Positions 1 through 8,745 are shown, numbered from the stretch's first letter. The stretch is 64,000 nt of DNA from Treponema sp. Marseille-Q4130 (GCF_014334325.1 NZ_JACSET010000013.1:1-64000); one strand, 5' to 3'. The notes: generated from the sequence alone by a model not told the origin. Numbers and translations: made by a program.

Positions 1-320
1 CCCGCTTGCTCTCGCTTAATTCGGGAGACTTTTTTATCTCCGCATGCGTCTTGCTTTCTTTCCTTCCCTCTACCTGTCAAACAGCGCACCCGTGATTTGC
101 GCGGGTAGCTTGTAATTTACTACTTTTCTCACCTCTATGTCAAGTACTTTACCCCCCCTTCAAAACTTTTTTCACCACCGCACCACACCCGCTCCCGCCG
201 GTACTCGCACCGCACCACAGTTTCCACACGAACTTGCGCCGCATCCGACTTGAAAGTAGCGCACAGGGCATATACACTCAGACGGCAAGCGCGCGAATGA
301 AACCGCCTTTCGAAAATTTA
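1..320. other. Gene-free edge region
   Basis: No reading frame here resembles a known protein. The stretch contains a short inverted repeat around 24-41 (GGGAGA...TCTCC around a T-run) and another around 89-107 (ACCCG...CGGGT), then a C-rich, A-poor tract at 150-230. It ends in an AT-rich word (TTATTAATTATTAAT, about 317-331) that overlaps the end of the neighbouring WYL remnant and recurs elsewhere in the window. The hairpin at 24-41 could be a terminator for a gene lying outside the window. Confidence 0.4.
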
Positions 321-766
321 TTAATTATTAATATCGTTTTTCGCCCTTTTCATCATAGCTTTTACGATCTTTTTCCAATCCGACACAAACCACTGCGGAC
401 TTTGCGGAACGACATTCGCTCCCTGCGCTAAAATCCATCCCATAACTTTCAGGACTTGCGTCAAAGAAAATTCTATCCGTATCTTTTCTTCATCTTCAAA
501 ATCCGTAAGTTTCTGATTGTCCGCCCAAAGACGCTCTTTTACATACGGCCGGGCATCGCCGTAAAAATCGATTATAAAATCGACGGAATCTTCCGACATA
601 AATGCGCCGAACTTTCCGCAGCCGCAATATGAAGAAAAATCAAAATTATCAGGAAGCTCAAAATGCTCATTCGTAACGATAAAGTCTTTCATTCTGTTCA
701 AGGCGAAAAGACGCACAGCCTTTTTGTTCAAATCATAGCCGGATACAAACGTACAGAGCAGCGTTG
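321..766 (-). pseudogene. WYL-domain transcriptional regulator, C-terminal remnant
   Basis: The translated segment reads like the last third of a WYL-domain regulator: a 'SGYDLNKKAVRLFALNRM' block as in the WYL fold, an 'F..P..FD' strand, and a C-terminal 'QVLKVMGWILAQGANVVP' helix with the usual 'W....' tail. Intact WYL regulators are about 300 residues and start with a winged helix-turn-helix. Here that DNA-binding half and most of the WYL domain are missing, and the frame runs into the 5' region of the divergent gene at 833 with unrelated hydrophobic residues. I infer a 5' deletion. The left boundary is a normal stop codon at 321-323; the right boundary (about 766) is where resemblance ends. 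A short functional protein started at 857 is possible but unlikely. Confidence 0.6.
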
Positions 767-820
767 CAGCAAAGAAAAGCCGATAGAAAATCGATATAGA
801 AAACAACCAAATATATCCGC

Positions 821-826
821 TATAAT
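821..826 (+). promoter_or_regulatory. -10 box, probable leaderless start of the next gene
   Basis: A perfect TATAAT ends six bases before the ATG at 833, so transcription would begin at or next to the start codon. No Shine-Dalgarno sequence lies in between. No convincing -35 box is seen 17 bases upstream. The flbD promoter has the same six-base spacing. Confidence 0.5.
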
Positions 827-832
827 ATCCGT

Positions 833-2146
833 ATGAAAAAGATACTCGTTGTGTCATCGAATGAAAAAATTATTAACACGGTGCGCGAAGGCTGCACCGC
901 ATTTTCGGACGACTTCGGCATCGACATCAAAACGGATATCGACGATATCATCAGCTATATCAATTACGAACTGCCGGAGATAAAGGTACTCGACTACACT
1001 TCGGCGAACATCGACTACGACACAATTCTTTCCGAAGTAAACGCCGATCCGTGGCTGCACTACGGCGGCATCATCGCAGTCTGCAAAGACAGAAAGCAGA
1101 TGCGAGAGCTCGAAGATCTGAAAGACTCGAATATCCTTTCGATTCAAACGATAAACGATTTTTCTTTTCATTTTATTCACTTGCTGCGTATCTTGTGGCA
1201 AAACCAAAAGTTTCTGTTGAGCCGCGGCATGCAGGAAGATTTCGGCGGCGAAGAAAACGGCACCTTCGTTTGCGGCAACGATCCGCTCGATATCAGATTT
1301 TATACGTCGTTTCTTATTAATTATTTATACAGCACGAACCGCATAAACAGCGACGACCGCAGTGATCTTCAGATGACGCTTACCGAACTTTTAACAAACG
1401 CACTCGAACACGGAAACTTACATATCTCGTACGACGAAAAAACGAGATGGATGGAAGAACACGGAGATATATTCAGTCTCATCGCCGAGCGCGCCGCCGA
1501 CCCGCGATACGCAAACAAGCAGATTACGATCAAGTACGCGATCGGAAAACGCAAATCGGTCGTATCGATTCAGGATGAAGGAGACGGTTTCGATTGGCGA
1601 AAATACGTCGGCAAAAAAAACGCACACGAGGGGGAATTGCACGGCAGAGGTATCGGCCTTGCATCGGAGCTTGTTTCGAAAATCACGTACAACGAAAAAG
1701 GAAATCAAGTCGTATTCGAAATCGACAACAGGATCGACGAATCGAACACGGTGCCGCTCGTCATGTCGAATTTCGAAACGATCTCCTACACCGACAAACA
1801 GATTGTCTGCCGCCAAAACGAGGCGACAACCGATCTTTTTTTTATCGTATCGGGGCGTTACGCCGTCTATTCGGGACGCAAGCTCGTCACCGTCATGTCG
1901 CCGAACGACGTGTTTATCGGCGATATGTCCTTTTTGCTCAACGACAAACGTTCTGCAACGATCCTCGCAGTCGGCAACTGCAAACTTATTAAAATTCCGA
2001 AAGGCGATTTTCTTCAGATGATACGAAAAAATCCGCACTACGGCCTGTTCCTTTCGCGAATGCTCGCACAGCGGCTTGAAAAGCAAACGCACCGGACGAT
2101 CGAGCTGAACGAAAAGATTGCAAAACTCAGGGAAAGCGAAAAATGA
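833..2146 (+). CDS. Receiver-like / anti-sigma-type HATPase / cyclic-nucleotide-binding regulator
   Basis: 437 residues in three parts. Residues 1-120 fold like a response-regulator receiver, with a candidate phosphoacceptor Asp54 in 'KVLDYTS' but without the full acidic pocket. Residues about 150-300 are a GHKL ATPase of the anti-sigma (RsbW/SpoIIAB) type: N-box 'LTELLTNALEHGN' and G-boxes 'DEGDGFDW' and 'HGRGIGLA'. Residues about 310-425 are a Crp/PKA-type cyclic-nucleotide-binding domain ('FFIVSGRYAVY', 'DVFIGDMSFLL') followed by a short coiled tail. There is no DNA-binding domain and no phosphatase. I infer a switch protein that phosphorylates an anti-sigma-antagonist-like partner under nucleotide control; the partner is not in the window. 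Its last bases are followed 37 bases later by the GTG start of the NFACT gene, suggesting an operon. Confidence 0.7.
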   Translation: MKKILVVSSNEKIINTVREGCTAFSDDFGIDIKTDIDDIISYINYELPEIKVLDYTSANIDYDTILSEVNADPWLHYGGIIAVCKDRKQMRELEDLKDSNILSIQTINDFSFHFIHLLRILWQNQKFLLSRGMQEDFGGEENGTFVCGNDPLDIRFYTSFLINYLYSTNRINSDDRSDLQMTLTELLTNALEHGNLHISYDEKTRWMEEHGDIFSLIAERAADPRYANKQITIKYAIGKRKSVVSIQDEGDGFDWRKYVGKKNAHEGELHGRGIGLASELVSKITYNEKGNQVVFEIDNRIDESNTVPLVMSNFETISYTDKQIVCRQNEATTDLFFIVSGRYAVYSGRKLVTVMSPNDVFIGDMSFLLNDKRSATILAVGNCKLIKIPKGDFLQMIRKNPHYGLFLSRMLAQRLEKQTHRTIELNEKIAKLRESEK

Positions 2147-2183
2147 TTTTTTACTATATCGCATTATTATTAAAGGAACCGTC

Positions 2184-3638
2184 GTGTCGCTCAACTGCAA
2201 CGAAATAAACGTTATCCTCTCGGAGCTCGACCTCGAAGGCGCTTTTATTCAAGACATCATTCAGCCCTGCTACGATACGCTCACGCTCTGCACGTATAAA
2301 AACGGAAGGGCGCTCACGCTTTTTATCTGCACCGCGCACTCTTCATGCCGCATACACGAAACGAAACGGAAAATCACGCGGAACGATAAGCCGCTGCGCT
2401 TTATGGAATTTTTAAAATCGCACATCAAAGGCTCCCGGATCACATCCTGCGCTCAAGTCGATTTTGAGCGGATTATTAAAATGACGCTTACGCACGCCGA
2501 CGAAAATTTTATTATGTACATACGTTTGTGGAGCGGAGCTGCAAATATCGTATTGTGTACGGGATCGAACATAATCCTCGATACGATGTATCGCCGTCCG
2601 GCAAAGGGCGAAATCGCAGGCGGCACCTTTGCACTTCCCGAAGGCGGAAGAGCGTCCCTGCAAAAAGAGCATCCCGTCCGCACCTTCGGCGATATCGAAG
2701 AGCGCTACGCAAGGGAGCATCCCGATGCCGCCCCTCTTTCGTTCAATGAAAAAATCGATCTGTGGTACGGAGAGCATGCCCGCTCTCTTTCGCGCGCGGC
2801 GCTTTTGGCGCAAGCGGAAAAATGGTATGCCGCGCAAAAATCGAAAAAAGAAGCCTCACTCGAACGGCTGAAAGCGAAACGGGAATCTTTTAAAAATGCA
2901 GGGCAATACAAACATCAAGGCGATTTGATTTTATCCTACGGCCACTTGCTCGACGGCAAAAGCGAATTTCTCGAATGCGACGATTACGATACTGGCGGAA
3001 CGGTACGGATCAAAATCGATCCGAAAAAAAACGCGCAGGAAAATGCGGCGGCATATTACGAGCGGTATCGGAAAGAAACGCGGGGAGCGGAACAGCTCAT
3101 TCACGATATTGCGGTTGAAGAAAAGGAGATCGCAGCCCTCGACAAACGCTACGACGACATCATACGCGAACAAAATCCCGTAAAGATAGAGCAGATGCTC
3201 AGACGGAACACAAAACCCGAGCAGCAAAAGAAAAAAGCGCATCCGGGTCTCGACTACACGGTCGACGACTGGTACATCATCGCGGGGCGCGACGCGGACG
3301 AAAATGATGAACTCTTGCGCCGCCATGTCCGAGGCGAAGATATGTGGCTGCACGCGCGCGACTTTCCGGGAGGCTACGTTTTTATTAAAAACCGGCCGGG
3401 AAAAACCGTACCGCGCGATGTGCTGCTCGACGCGGCAAACCTTGCAGTCTACTATTCGAAGGGACGTAAAGCGGGAAAAGCCGACGTTTACTATACGAAG
3501 GTAAAATATCTCCGACGCGCAAAAAACGGACCGAAAGGACTCGTGCTTCCGACACAGGAAAAAAATATTTTCGTCGCACTCGATCAGAGGCGGCTCGACC
3601 GCCTCGACGATATCCGGCGGGAATTGTCGCACGAATAA
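2184..3638 (+). CDS. rqcH: NFACT-family protein (RqcH / FbpA-like)
   Basis: About 484 residues. The N-terminal NFACT-N domain (1-~230) is followed by a helical coiled-coil section with many Lys/Glu, and a C-terminal NFACT-R domain from about residue 375 ('DWYIIAGRDADENDELLRR', 'GEDMWLHARDFPGGYV', 'AVYYSKGRKAGKADVYYT'). Bacterial RqcH binds stalled 50S subunits carrying peptidyl-tRNA and directs alanine tailing for degradation; older names call it a fibronectin-binding protein. I chose the GTG at 2184 because AAAGGA sits seven bases upstream and NFACT-N begins there; an ATG at 2118 would overlap the previous gene. The Asp-Arg pair used by RqcH appears to be Glu95-Arg96 here, and the protein is shorter than the usual ~570 residues. 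Confidence 0.75.
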   Translation: MSLNCNEINVILSELDLEGAFIQDIIQPCYDTLTLCTYKNGRALTLFICTAHSSCRIHETKRKITRNDKPLRFMEFLKSHIKGSRITSCAQVDFERIIKMTLTHADENFIMYIRLWSGAANIVLCTGSNIILDTMYRRPAKGEIAGGTFALPEGGRASLQKEHPVRTFGDIEERYAREHPDAAPLSFNEKIDLWYGEHARSLSRAALLAQAEKWYAAQKSKKEASLERLKAKRESFKNAGQYKHQGDLILSYGHLLDGKSEFLECDDYDTGGTVRIKIDPKKNAQENAAAYYERYRKETRGAEQLIHDIAVEEKEIAALDKRYDDIIREQNPVKIEQMLRRNTKPEQQKKKAHPGLDYTVDDWYIIAGRDADENDELLRRHVRGEDMWLHARDFPGGYVFIKNRPGKTVPRDVLLDAANLAVYYSKGRKAGKADVYYTKVKYLRRAKNGPKGLVLPTQEKNIFVALDQRRLDRLDDIRRELSHE

Positions 3639-3711
3639 AACCGCCGAACGACGCGTACAAAACGAACGAAGTTCTCGCCGAAAACGCAGCCGCGTCTATA
3701 AAACAGCCGAT

Positions 3712-5880
3712 CTAAAAGCGTTCCGCCCTTCCGGACGATTTACGCCGATACAAGCCTGCGCTTCCGCTCCGCTCCGTCGGCGTGTGTACGTTCGGTCTTC
3801 CGTGCGCTCTGAATTTTTTTTCGCCGAAACCGCCCGCGCTCCTTTCAAAACGTCCCGCTTTCTTTTTTCCGCCGAAAGATTCGCCTGTGCTTCGAAACGA
3901 TGAACGCGTTTTTTTTTCAAAGCCGCCGGATTTCGAATCGACGTGTATGTGCGGAACGTCGCCGCCGCTTTTGGACAGTTCGAGCGCTTTTTTTGCCGAA
4001 TCGGCGGGAAGACTCAACAGCGTAAAATTTGCGGCCATATCGATGCGGTCGACGAAGCGCCCCGGAATATGCAGGAGATCGCTGAAATAATCCGCGATTT
4101 CGCGCGGACCGTATCCGTCGCGCCGTCCCATCTGCACGTAGAGGCGCATCTGATCGCCCGCTTCTCCGAACGAAGCGCGGTTTCGCCCCGTTTCGCCTTT
4201 TTGACGTACAATCTTTCCGTAGCGGGAAACATCGAGCGATGTGCCGTAGAGTACGGACATAACCGCCGCAAGCACGTCTTCGGCATCGTTGTCTTTGCAC
4301 AGCTCTTTCGCCATTTCCGCAAACTGTGCATCGGCTTTGATGAGCGCCGTCTTTTGAACTTCCGCATCATCATGCGTTTCCGTATCGTTCTGCGCGGTCG
4401 CATCGGATGCCGCAGTCTCAACGGACACATCGTTTTGCCCCTCCGCATCGGGCACACCGTACATATCGCTTTCGGCATTCGAAGCGGAGATATCCGCCTG
4501 TGCATCAAAATTATTAATTATTAATTTATCGGCATTGCCGGCTTCCCCGTCCGCGATGAAAGCGGTGTGCGCATCTTCCGTACTGCACACATCTTCGGTA
4601 CCGCGTACGTTATCTTGCATATCGGGCGAAACACGAGCGGTTTCGACATCGCTTTTGCGATCGTGCCGCGGAGACAAGCCGATGTCGCTTTTAAGTTTAT
4701 CGAAGAGCCGCTCCCGTTTCTTTGCGACGACTTCTTCGACCGTCGGAACGGCTTCTTCTTTGAGTTCGCCCTTCGTGCTTTTTCGGATCGCATTTTGCAT
4801 ATAGCTGAGTTTGCGTTTCCTCTCTTCGGGACGGACAAAGGTGATCGCCGTTCCCGCAGCTCCCGCCCTGCCCGTGCGTCCGATACGGTGCACGTACGTC
4901 GCACCGTCGAACGGAAGGGAATAATTGACGACGTGGCTTAAGCCCGTGATATCGATACCGCGGGCGGCAACGTCGGTCGCAACGAGGATGCGCGTTTTTT
5001 TTCGGCGGAATCTTGCGAGAATTTTTTCGCGCTGGCTCTGTGCAACGTCTCCGTGGAGAGCTGCGACTTCATAGCCGCGTTCGTCGAGTTGGCGCGCGAC
5101 GGTGTCGGCGTCCATCTTCGTCTGCGTAAAGACGAGGCCGTAAAAATCGTCGGCAATATCGATGAGGCGCACGAGGGCGTCTATCTTTTCGCTTTCGCGG
5201 AGCACCCAAAATTTTTGTTCGATGAGCAGCGGCTCGTCGACGACGCCTTCTTCTTCGACGATTTCGTATTCGCCCATAAACTGAGAAGCGATTTTGAGAA
5301 TCGGAGCAGGCATCGTCGCGCTGAAAAGCAGGATGCGGCTTGCGGGATTGGCTTTTTCGAAAATCGCTTCGATGTCTTCGATGAAACCCATATCGAGCAT
5401 TTCATCGCCTTCGTCGAGAATAAAATAATCGATTTTGCCGATGTCGAGCGTACCGCGTTCGATGTGATCCTGAATGCGGCCGGGTGTACCGACGACGATT
5501 TCAACGCCGCGTTTCAAATCGCGTATCTGTGACAGCATCGACGCGCCGCCGTAGACGACGCAAGTGCGCGGAAACGTTCCGTCTGCGAACGACTGCATTT
5601 CGGTACACGTCTGAACGGCAAGTTCCCGCGTCGGCTCAAGGATGAGCGCTTTGACGTGATCGCTTCCGCCTCTCAAGCGCTGCACGAGAGGCAAGCCGAA
5701 TGCGGCAGTTTTTCCCGTTCCCGTACGCGCGCGTGCGATAACGTTCGCATCTCCGCTTAAAAGGCGCGGAATTGCGAGAACTTGAATCGGAGAAGGAGTG
5801 ATAAAGCCTTTACGGGCTACTGCGGCCAGGGTCTGTTCGTCCAGACCGAGGTCTTCGAAAGAGATGTCTTCTGAATCCAT
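3712..5880 (-). CDS. deaD: DEAD-box ATP-dependent RNA helicase (DeaD/CsdA type)
   Basis: 722 residues. The RecA-like core carries a Q motif near residue 8-33, Walker A 'ARTGTGKT' (51-58), 'PTRELA' (83-88), motif II as DEGD (156-159) rather than DEAD, 'SAT' (187-189) and 'HRIGRTGR'. After the core comes an unusually long acidic low-complexity linker of roughly 100 residues, then a DbpA-type RNA-binding domain ('DGYGPREIADYFSDLLHI', 'HIHVDSK') and a basic Gly/Arg/Ser-rich tail. Such helicases unwind structured RNA during ribosome assembly and cold adaptation. The linker includes an AT-rich 20-base patch (4508-4527). The gene has a long leader (see promoter at 6026) with a GC hairpin close to the start codon. 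It converges on the NFACT gene. Confidence 0.9.
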   Translation of the reverse strand: MDSEDISFEDLGLDEQTLAAVARKGFITPSPIQVLAIPRLLSGDANVIARARTGTGKTAAFGLPLVQRLRGGSDHVKALILEPTRELAVQTCTEMQSFADGTFPRTCVVYGGASMLSQIRDLKRGVEIVVGTPGRIQDHIERGTLDIGKIDYFILDEGDEMLDMGFIEDIEAIFEKANPASRILLFSATMPAPILKIASQFMGEYEIVEEEGVVDEPLLIEQKFWVLRESEKIDALVRLIDIADDFYGLVFTQTKMDADTVARQLDERGYEVAALHGDVAQSQREKILARFRRKKTRILVATDVAARGIDITGLSHVVNYSLPFDGATYVHRIGRTGRAGAAGTAITFVRPEERKRKLSYMQNAIRKSTKGELKEEAVPTVEEVVAKKRERLFDKLKSDIGLSPRHDRKSDVETARVSPDMQDNVRGTEDVCSTEDAHTAFIADGEAGNADKLIINNFDAQADISASNAESDMYGVPDAEGQNDVSVETAASDATAQNDTETHDDAEVQKTALIKADAQFAEMAKELCKDNDAEDVLAAVMSVLYGTSLDVSRYGKIVRQKGETGRNRASFGEAGDQMRLYVQMGRRDGYGPREIADYFSDLLHIPGRFVDRIDMAANFTLLSLPADSAKKALELSKSGGDVPHIHVDSKSGGFEKKTRSSFRSTGESFGGKKKAGRFERSAGGFGEKKFRAHGRPNVHTPTERSGSAGLYRRKSSGRAERF

Positions 5881-5897
5881 GTGTATACCTGTACCCT

Positions 5898-5913
5898 GCG
5901 GGCAAACGCCCGC
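5898..5913 (-). promoter_or_regulatory. GC-rich hairpin in the deaD leader
   Basis: GCGGGCAAACGCCCGC is a perfect six-base stem (GCGGGC/GCCCGC) about 17 bases before the deaD ATG and directly upstream of its weak AGGT ribosome-binding site. It could limit translation initiation. No T-run follows, so it is not an intrinsic terminator. Confidence 0.4.
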
Positions 5914-6025
5914 CCCTGATTTGTGTGACGGGACTGACAGGAAGCACTATACAGGATCCGGAAAATCGATAGATGCGGCTTTACACGCCGCGCATGCGTC
6001 CATCAGACACAGCACACATAGCTTT

Positions 6026-6054
6026 ACTCTAACGTAAATAACAAACAATTACAA
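6026..6054 (-). promoter_or_regulatory. Candidate deaD promoter
   Basis: On the minus strand, TTGTAA and TAGAGT are separated by 17 bases. Both boxes match the sigma-70 consensus at four of six bases. The predicted leader is about 140 bases, long as is common for cold-shock helicase mRNAs. Confidence 0.4.
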
Positions 6055-6117
6055 GTGAAAATAGTGATATAATTTGAAATATTCCGCATTTACTGCCGTT
6101 TTTTTACCGATTTTTTA

Positions 6118-7026
6118 CTAAAATCTGACGACGGCTTGAAATCCGTTCGGAAGTACGGTAAGCGAAGCGCCCCTTTTCTTTTTCGCAGACGAATCCTTTG
6201 TGCCGATGCCGATCCGGTGCAAAAGCGGCACGCCGATACCGAAAACCGTACCGAAGGCGGCGCCGGAAAGGACATCGGTTAAAAAATGGTTGCCGCTGGA
6301 AAGACGCAGTACGGCGACCGTCGCCGCAAGCGCATAAGATCCGGCACTCACGGGAATATTCCACAGCGAGCCGGGAAAATACATCGCAAACACAAAGCTC
6401 GTAAACGAAGCGGCGGCAAAAGCCTGCATCGTATGTCCCGACGGAAAAGAATTGTTCCAATCACCCGAATCGACGTACTTTTGCGGATAACCGTCGAAGT
6501 ACATATAGGGGCGCGGACGAAACGTAAGCGATTTTATCAAATCCTTTACGACGTGCGTGAGGAGCATCGTTTCGGCATACATGAGACCGATCGTAATCCA
6601 TTCGTGCTTGTCGACGGAGGCAAACACGAGCGGTGTCGCCATCGTACATCCTATAAACACATCGCCCGTTATGTCGAGCGCGCGCGAATACGGCCGCATC
6701 GCCCACCGATCGAATGCGCTCACATCGTCACGGTTGTACAGAGCGCCGTCGAAACGTCGATCGTTTTTTAAACGATGCAGATTCAAATCGACTGCAAAAA
6801 GCCCGATCCCGCTTCCGATGAGGATCGGATCCGTTATCGGATTTAATACGAAGTAATCGCCCGATCCTGCAAGGTACGGAAGAAATCGGTTCGGCGAGCG
6901 TTCGGCATTCCGCTTTTCACTGTCGGAAAGGCTCGCTTCGGACAGCAAAGAAAAAGCATCGTCCGAATATGCAAAAGCGCATGACAGCGCGGCAAAAACA
7001 CAGAATGCAACAATCGACTTTATCAT
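6118..7026 (-). CDS. PAP2-family phosphatase (lipid phosphatase type)
   Basis: 302 residues from the ATG at 7026, which opens a clear signal peptide (MIKSIVAFCVFAALSCAFA). An ATG further upstream would add 19 residues before it. The three PAP2 motifs are complete: K-S-L-T-F-R-P-R-P, 'SFPSGHT', and 'RLSSGNHFLTD' with the catalytic His-Asp pair. Several hydrophobic segments flank them. Family members dephosphorylate lipid pyrophosphates such as undecaprenyl pyrophosphate or phosphatidic acid on the outer face of the inner membrane. It lies upstream of deaD in the same orientation but deaD has its own promoter, so the two are probably separate units. The substrate cannot be told from sequence. 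Confidence 0.85.
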   Translation of the reverse strand: MIKSIVAFCVFAALSCAFAYSDDAFSLLSEASLSDSEKRNAERSPNRFLPYLAGSGDYFVLNPITDPILIGSGIGLFAVDLNLHRLKNDRRFDGALYNRDDVSAFDRWAMRPYSRALDITGDVFIGCTMATPLVFASVDKHEWITIGLMYAETMLLTHVVKDLIKSLTFRPRPYMYFDGYPQKYVDSGDWNNSFPSGHTMQAFAAASFTSFVFAMYFPGSLWNIPVSAGSYALAATVAVLRLSSGNHFLTDVLSGAAFGTVFGIGVPLLHRIGIGTKDSSAKKKRGASLTVLPNGFQAVVRF

Positions 7027-7066
7027 TCGCGCATTATACGAAAACACTGCGGCGCTGTCCAGATAG

Positions 7067-7168
7067 ATGAATTTCAGTATCAAGGAATTTCAGTCGGAAA
7101 GCAATCTCAAAAAAATCGCGAAACGGAAACACAAGGTTTCTTTTGAGACAGCAAAAGAAACTCTATGA
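7067..7168 (+). pseudogene. BrnT-type toxin, N-terminal remnant
   Basis: A 33-residue frame starting MNFSIKEFQSESN and ending 'KRKHKVSFETAKETL' matches the start of BrnT toxins (F.WDE.KS..N..KHGVSFE.A...). The rest of the roughly 90-residue RNase is missing: the frame stops at 7166-7168, overlapping the ATG of the antitoxin remnant. I infer deletion of most of the toxin. Confidence 0.5.
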
Positions 7169-7414
7169 AGAGCATTTACAATAACCCCGAGAAATCAGTA
7201 ATGAAAGCATTGGATTCTGCCGTCGTAGTGGCGGATTTCCTTCCTGCTCCATCAGAGCTTGTAAAAAAATCTATAAAAGAAAAAATAACAATTTCAATCG
7301 ATTCAGATTGTATTAATTTTTTCAGAACAGAAGCTAAAAAAGAATCATACAAAATATCAGACTATGATGAATGAAGTGCTTTCTCAATATGCAAAGCATT
7401 ATGCTGCAAATTGA
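7165..7414 (+). pseudogene. BrnA/CopG-type antitoxin, frameshifted
   Basis: Residues 1-60 read 'MKSIYNNPEKSVMKALDSAV', 'DFLPAPSELVKKS' and 'ITISIDSDCINFFRTEAKK', the pattern of antitoxins paired with BrnT. The frame then ends early at 7372-7374. In the +1 frame the missing end is present: 'HTKYQTMMNEVLSQYAKHYA' to a stop at 7412-7414, the expected ribbon-helix-helix tail. The two halves join if one A is removed from the A-run at about 7335-7340. Either the gene is a pseudogene, or the run is a slippery or mis-sequenced site. The toxin next to it is also truncated, so decay is more likely. Confidence 0.6.
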
Positions 7415-7624
7415 ATTGCAGAATAGAACAATCACATAACACCGTTTTCAGAATTGACAAATATCTTTCAAAACCTCATGCAGTACACGGATCGTCTTTT
7501 TAAATTATCTTGATGTTTTTCAGCTTTATCTTTTTCGTAAAAACTGCAATTCTTTAGAGGTATCCGGGAGATGCAAACATCACAAAAGACGCGTCCCCCG
7601 TCTACCTGCTTTCTCTCCGCCCTT

Positions 7625-8686
7625 TTACCGGCAAAATCCGTATACCGTAACCGATTCGTATTTTTTTCCGGGAAGCAAAACACAGGACGGAAAACGCGCG
7701 ATATTCGGTGAATCCGGAAAACATTCGGTTTCGAGGCAGAGCGCGCTGTGCTTGCCGTAGATGCGTCCGTTTTTGCCGCACACGGCTTTCAGCATATTGC
7801 CGGTATAGAGCTGTATGCCTTCCGCATTCGTGTCGACCGTCATCGTCCTGCCCGATTGGGGATCGCATAATTCGGCGACACGGATGATTTTTTTAGCCGA
7901 TTCGGGAACGCCGGAGCTTCCGCCTTTTTCGTCGTAGATCCGCGTGACAAAGCAGTCATCGTAACCCGTCCCCGTTTTTTTAATATCGCGTCCGATGCGT
8001 TTTTCCTTTAAAAAATCGTACGGGGTATCTTTTACCGAAAGGATTTTTCCCGTCGGCATCAAAGCGCTCGTACTTTCGAGATAGGAAGGACAGTCGAGTT
8101 TTAAAACATGATCTTCGATCGTGCCTTTTCCTGCAAGATTAAAATACGAATGATTGGTAAGGTTTACGGGACAGGCTTTATCGCTCGATGCCGTATAGCG
8201 GCAGGTAAGATTGTTTTTTTCGTCGAGGAGGTAGCGTACTTTTACGCGCATGGTCCCCGGAAAGCCCTGCTCTCCGTCTTTCGAAACGCGCGTAAATTCC
8301 ACTCCCGCGTATTTATCGGTGGAAACGATTTTCGCTTTCCACACTTTTTTGTCCCAGCCGTCAAAACCTCCGTGCAACATATTGCGCCCGTCGTTTCTAT
8401 CGAGCGTATAAAGCTTGCCGTCAAGCGTGAACGACGCATTTTTAATTCTGTTTGCAAAACGCCCGACAAAAGCGCCGAAATAGCTCGTGTCGGAAATATA
8501 GCCTTCGAGCGTCGAATAGCCGAGCGCGACGTCGGTTTCGCTGCCGTCAGGATCGCGCAGCACGATACTCGTAATCCTGCAGCCGTAATCCGTAACGGAA
8601 AAGGACATGTGCTTGTTTTTGACGGTAAAAAGAGAAACCTTTGTTCCGTCGGAAAGCACGCCGAAATTTTGCACCGTTGTTTTCAT
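7625..8686 (-). CDS. galM: Aldose 1-epimerase (galactose mutarotase)
   Basis: 353 residues. It interconverts alpha and beta anomers of D-galactose and related sugars in the cytoplasm, at the entry of the Leloir pathway. Family landmarks are 'DYGCRITSIVLRDPDG', 'YFGAFVGRFANRIKNASF', 'NMLHGGFDGWDKKVW' with the catalytic His, 'NLTNHSYFNLAG' with the second His, and a late Glu in 'ALCLETECFPDSPN'. I chose the ATG at 8686 because GGGGGAAG lies five bases upstream; an in-frame ATG at 8698 lacks a ribosome-binding site. It lies 59 bases behind the last motility gene in the same orientation. No other galactose gene is nearby, so it may be read through from the motility operon or have its own weak promoter. 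Confidence 0.92.
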   Translation of the reverse strand: MKTTVQNFGVLSDGTKVSLFTVKNKHMSFSVTDYGCRITSIVLRDPDGSETDVALGYSTLEGYISDTSYFGAFVGRFANRIKNASFTLDGKLYTLDRNDGRNMLHGGFDGWDKKVWKAKIVSTDKYAGVEFTRVSKDGEQGFPGTMRVKVRYLLDEKNNLTCRYTASSDKACPVNLTNHSYFNLAGKGTIEDHVLKLDCPSYLESTSALMPTGKILSVKDTPYDFLKEKRIGRDIKKTGTGYDDCFVTRIYDEKGGSSGVPESAKKIIRVAELCDPQSGRTMTVDTNAEGIQLYTGNMLKAVCGKNGRIYGKHSALCLETECFPDSPNIARFPSCVLLPGKKYESVTVYGFCR

Positions 8687-8745
8687 ATCTTCCCCCATAA
8701 AAATTTTTGAGAACCGTCAAAATCAAAGCGATTTTCCAGCGGTCT

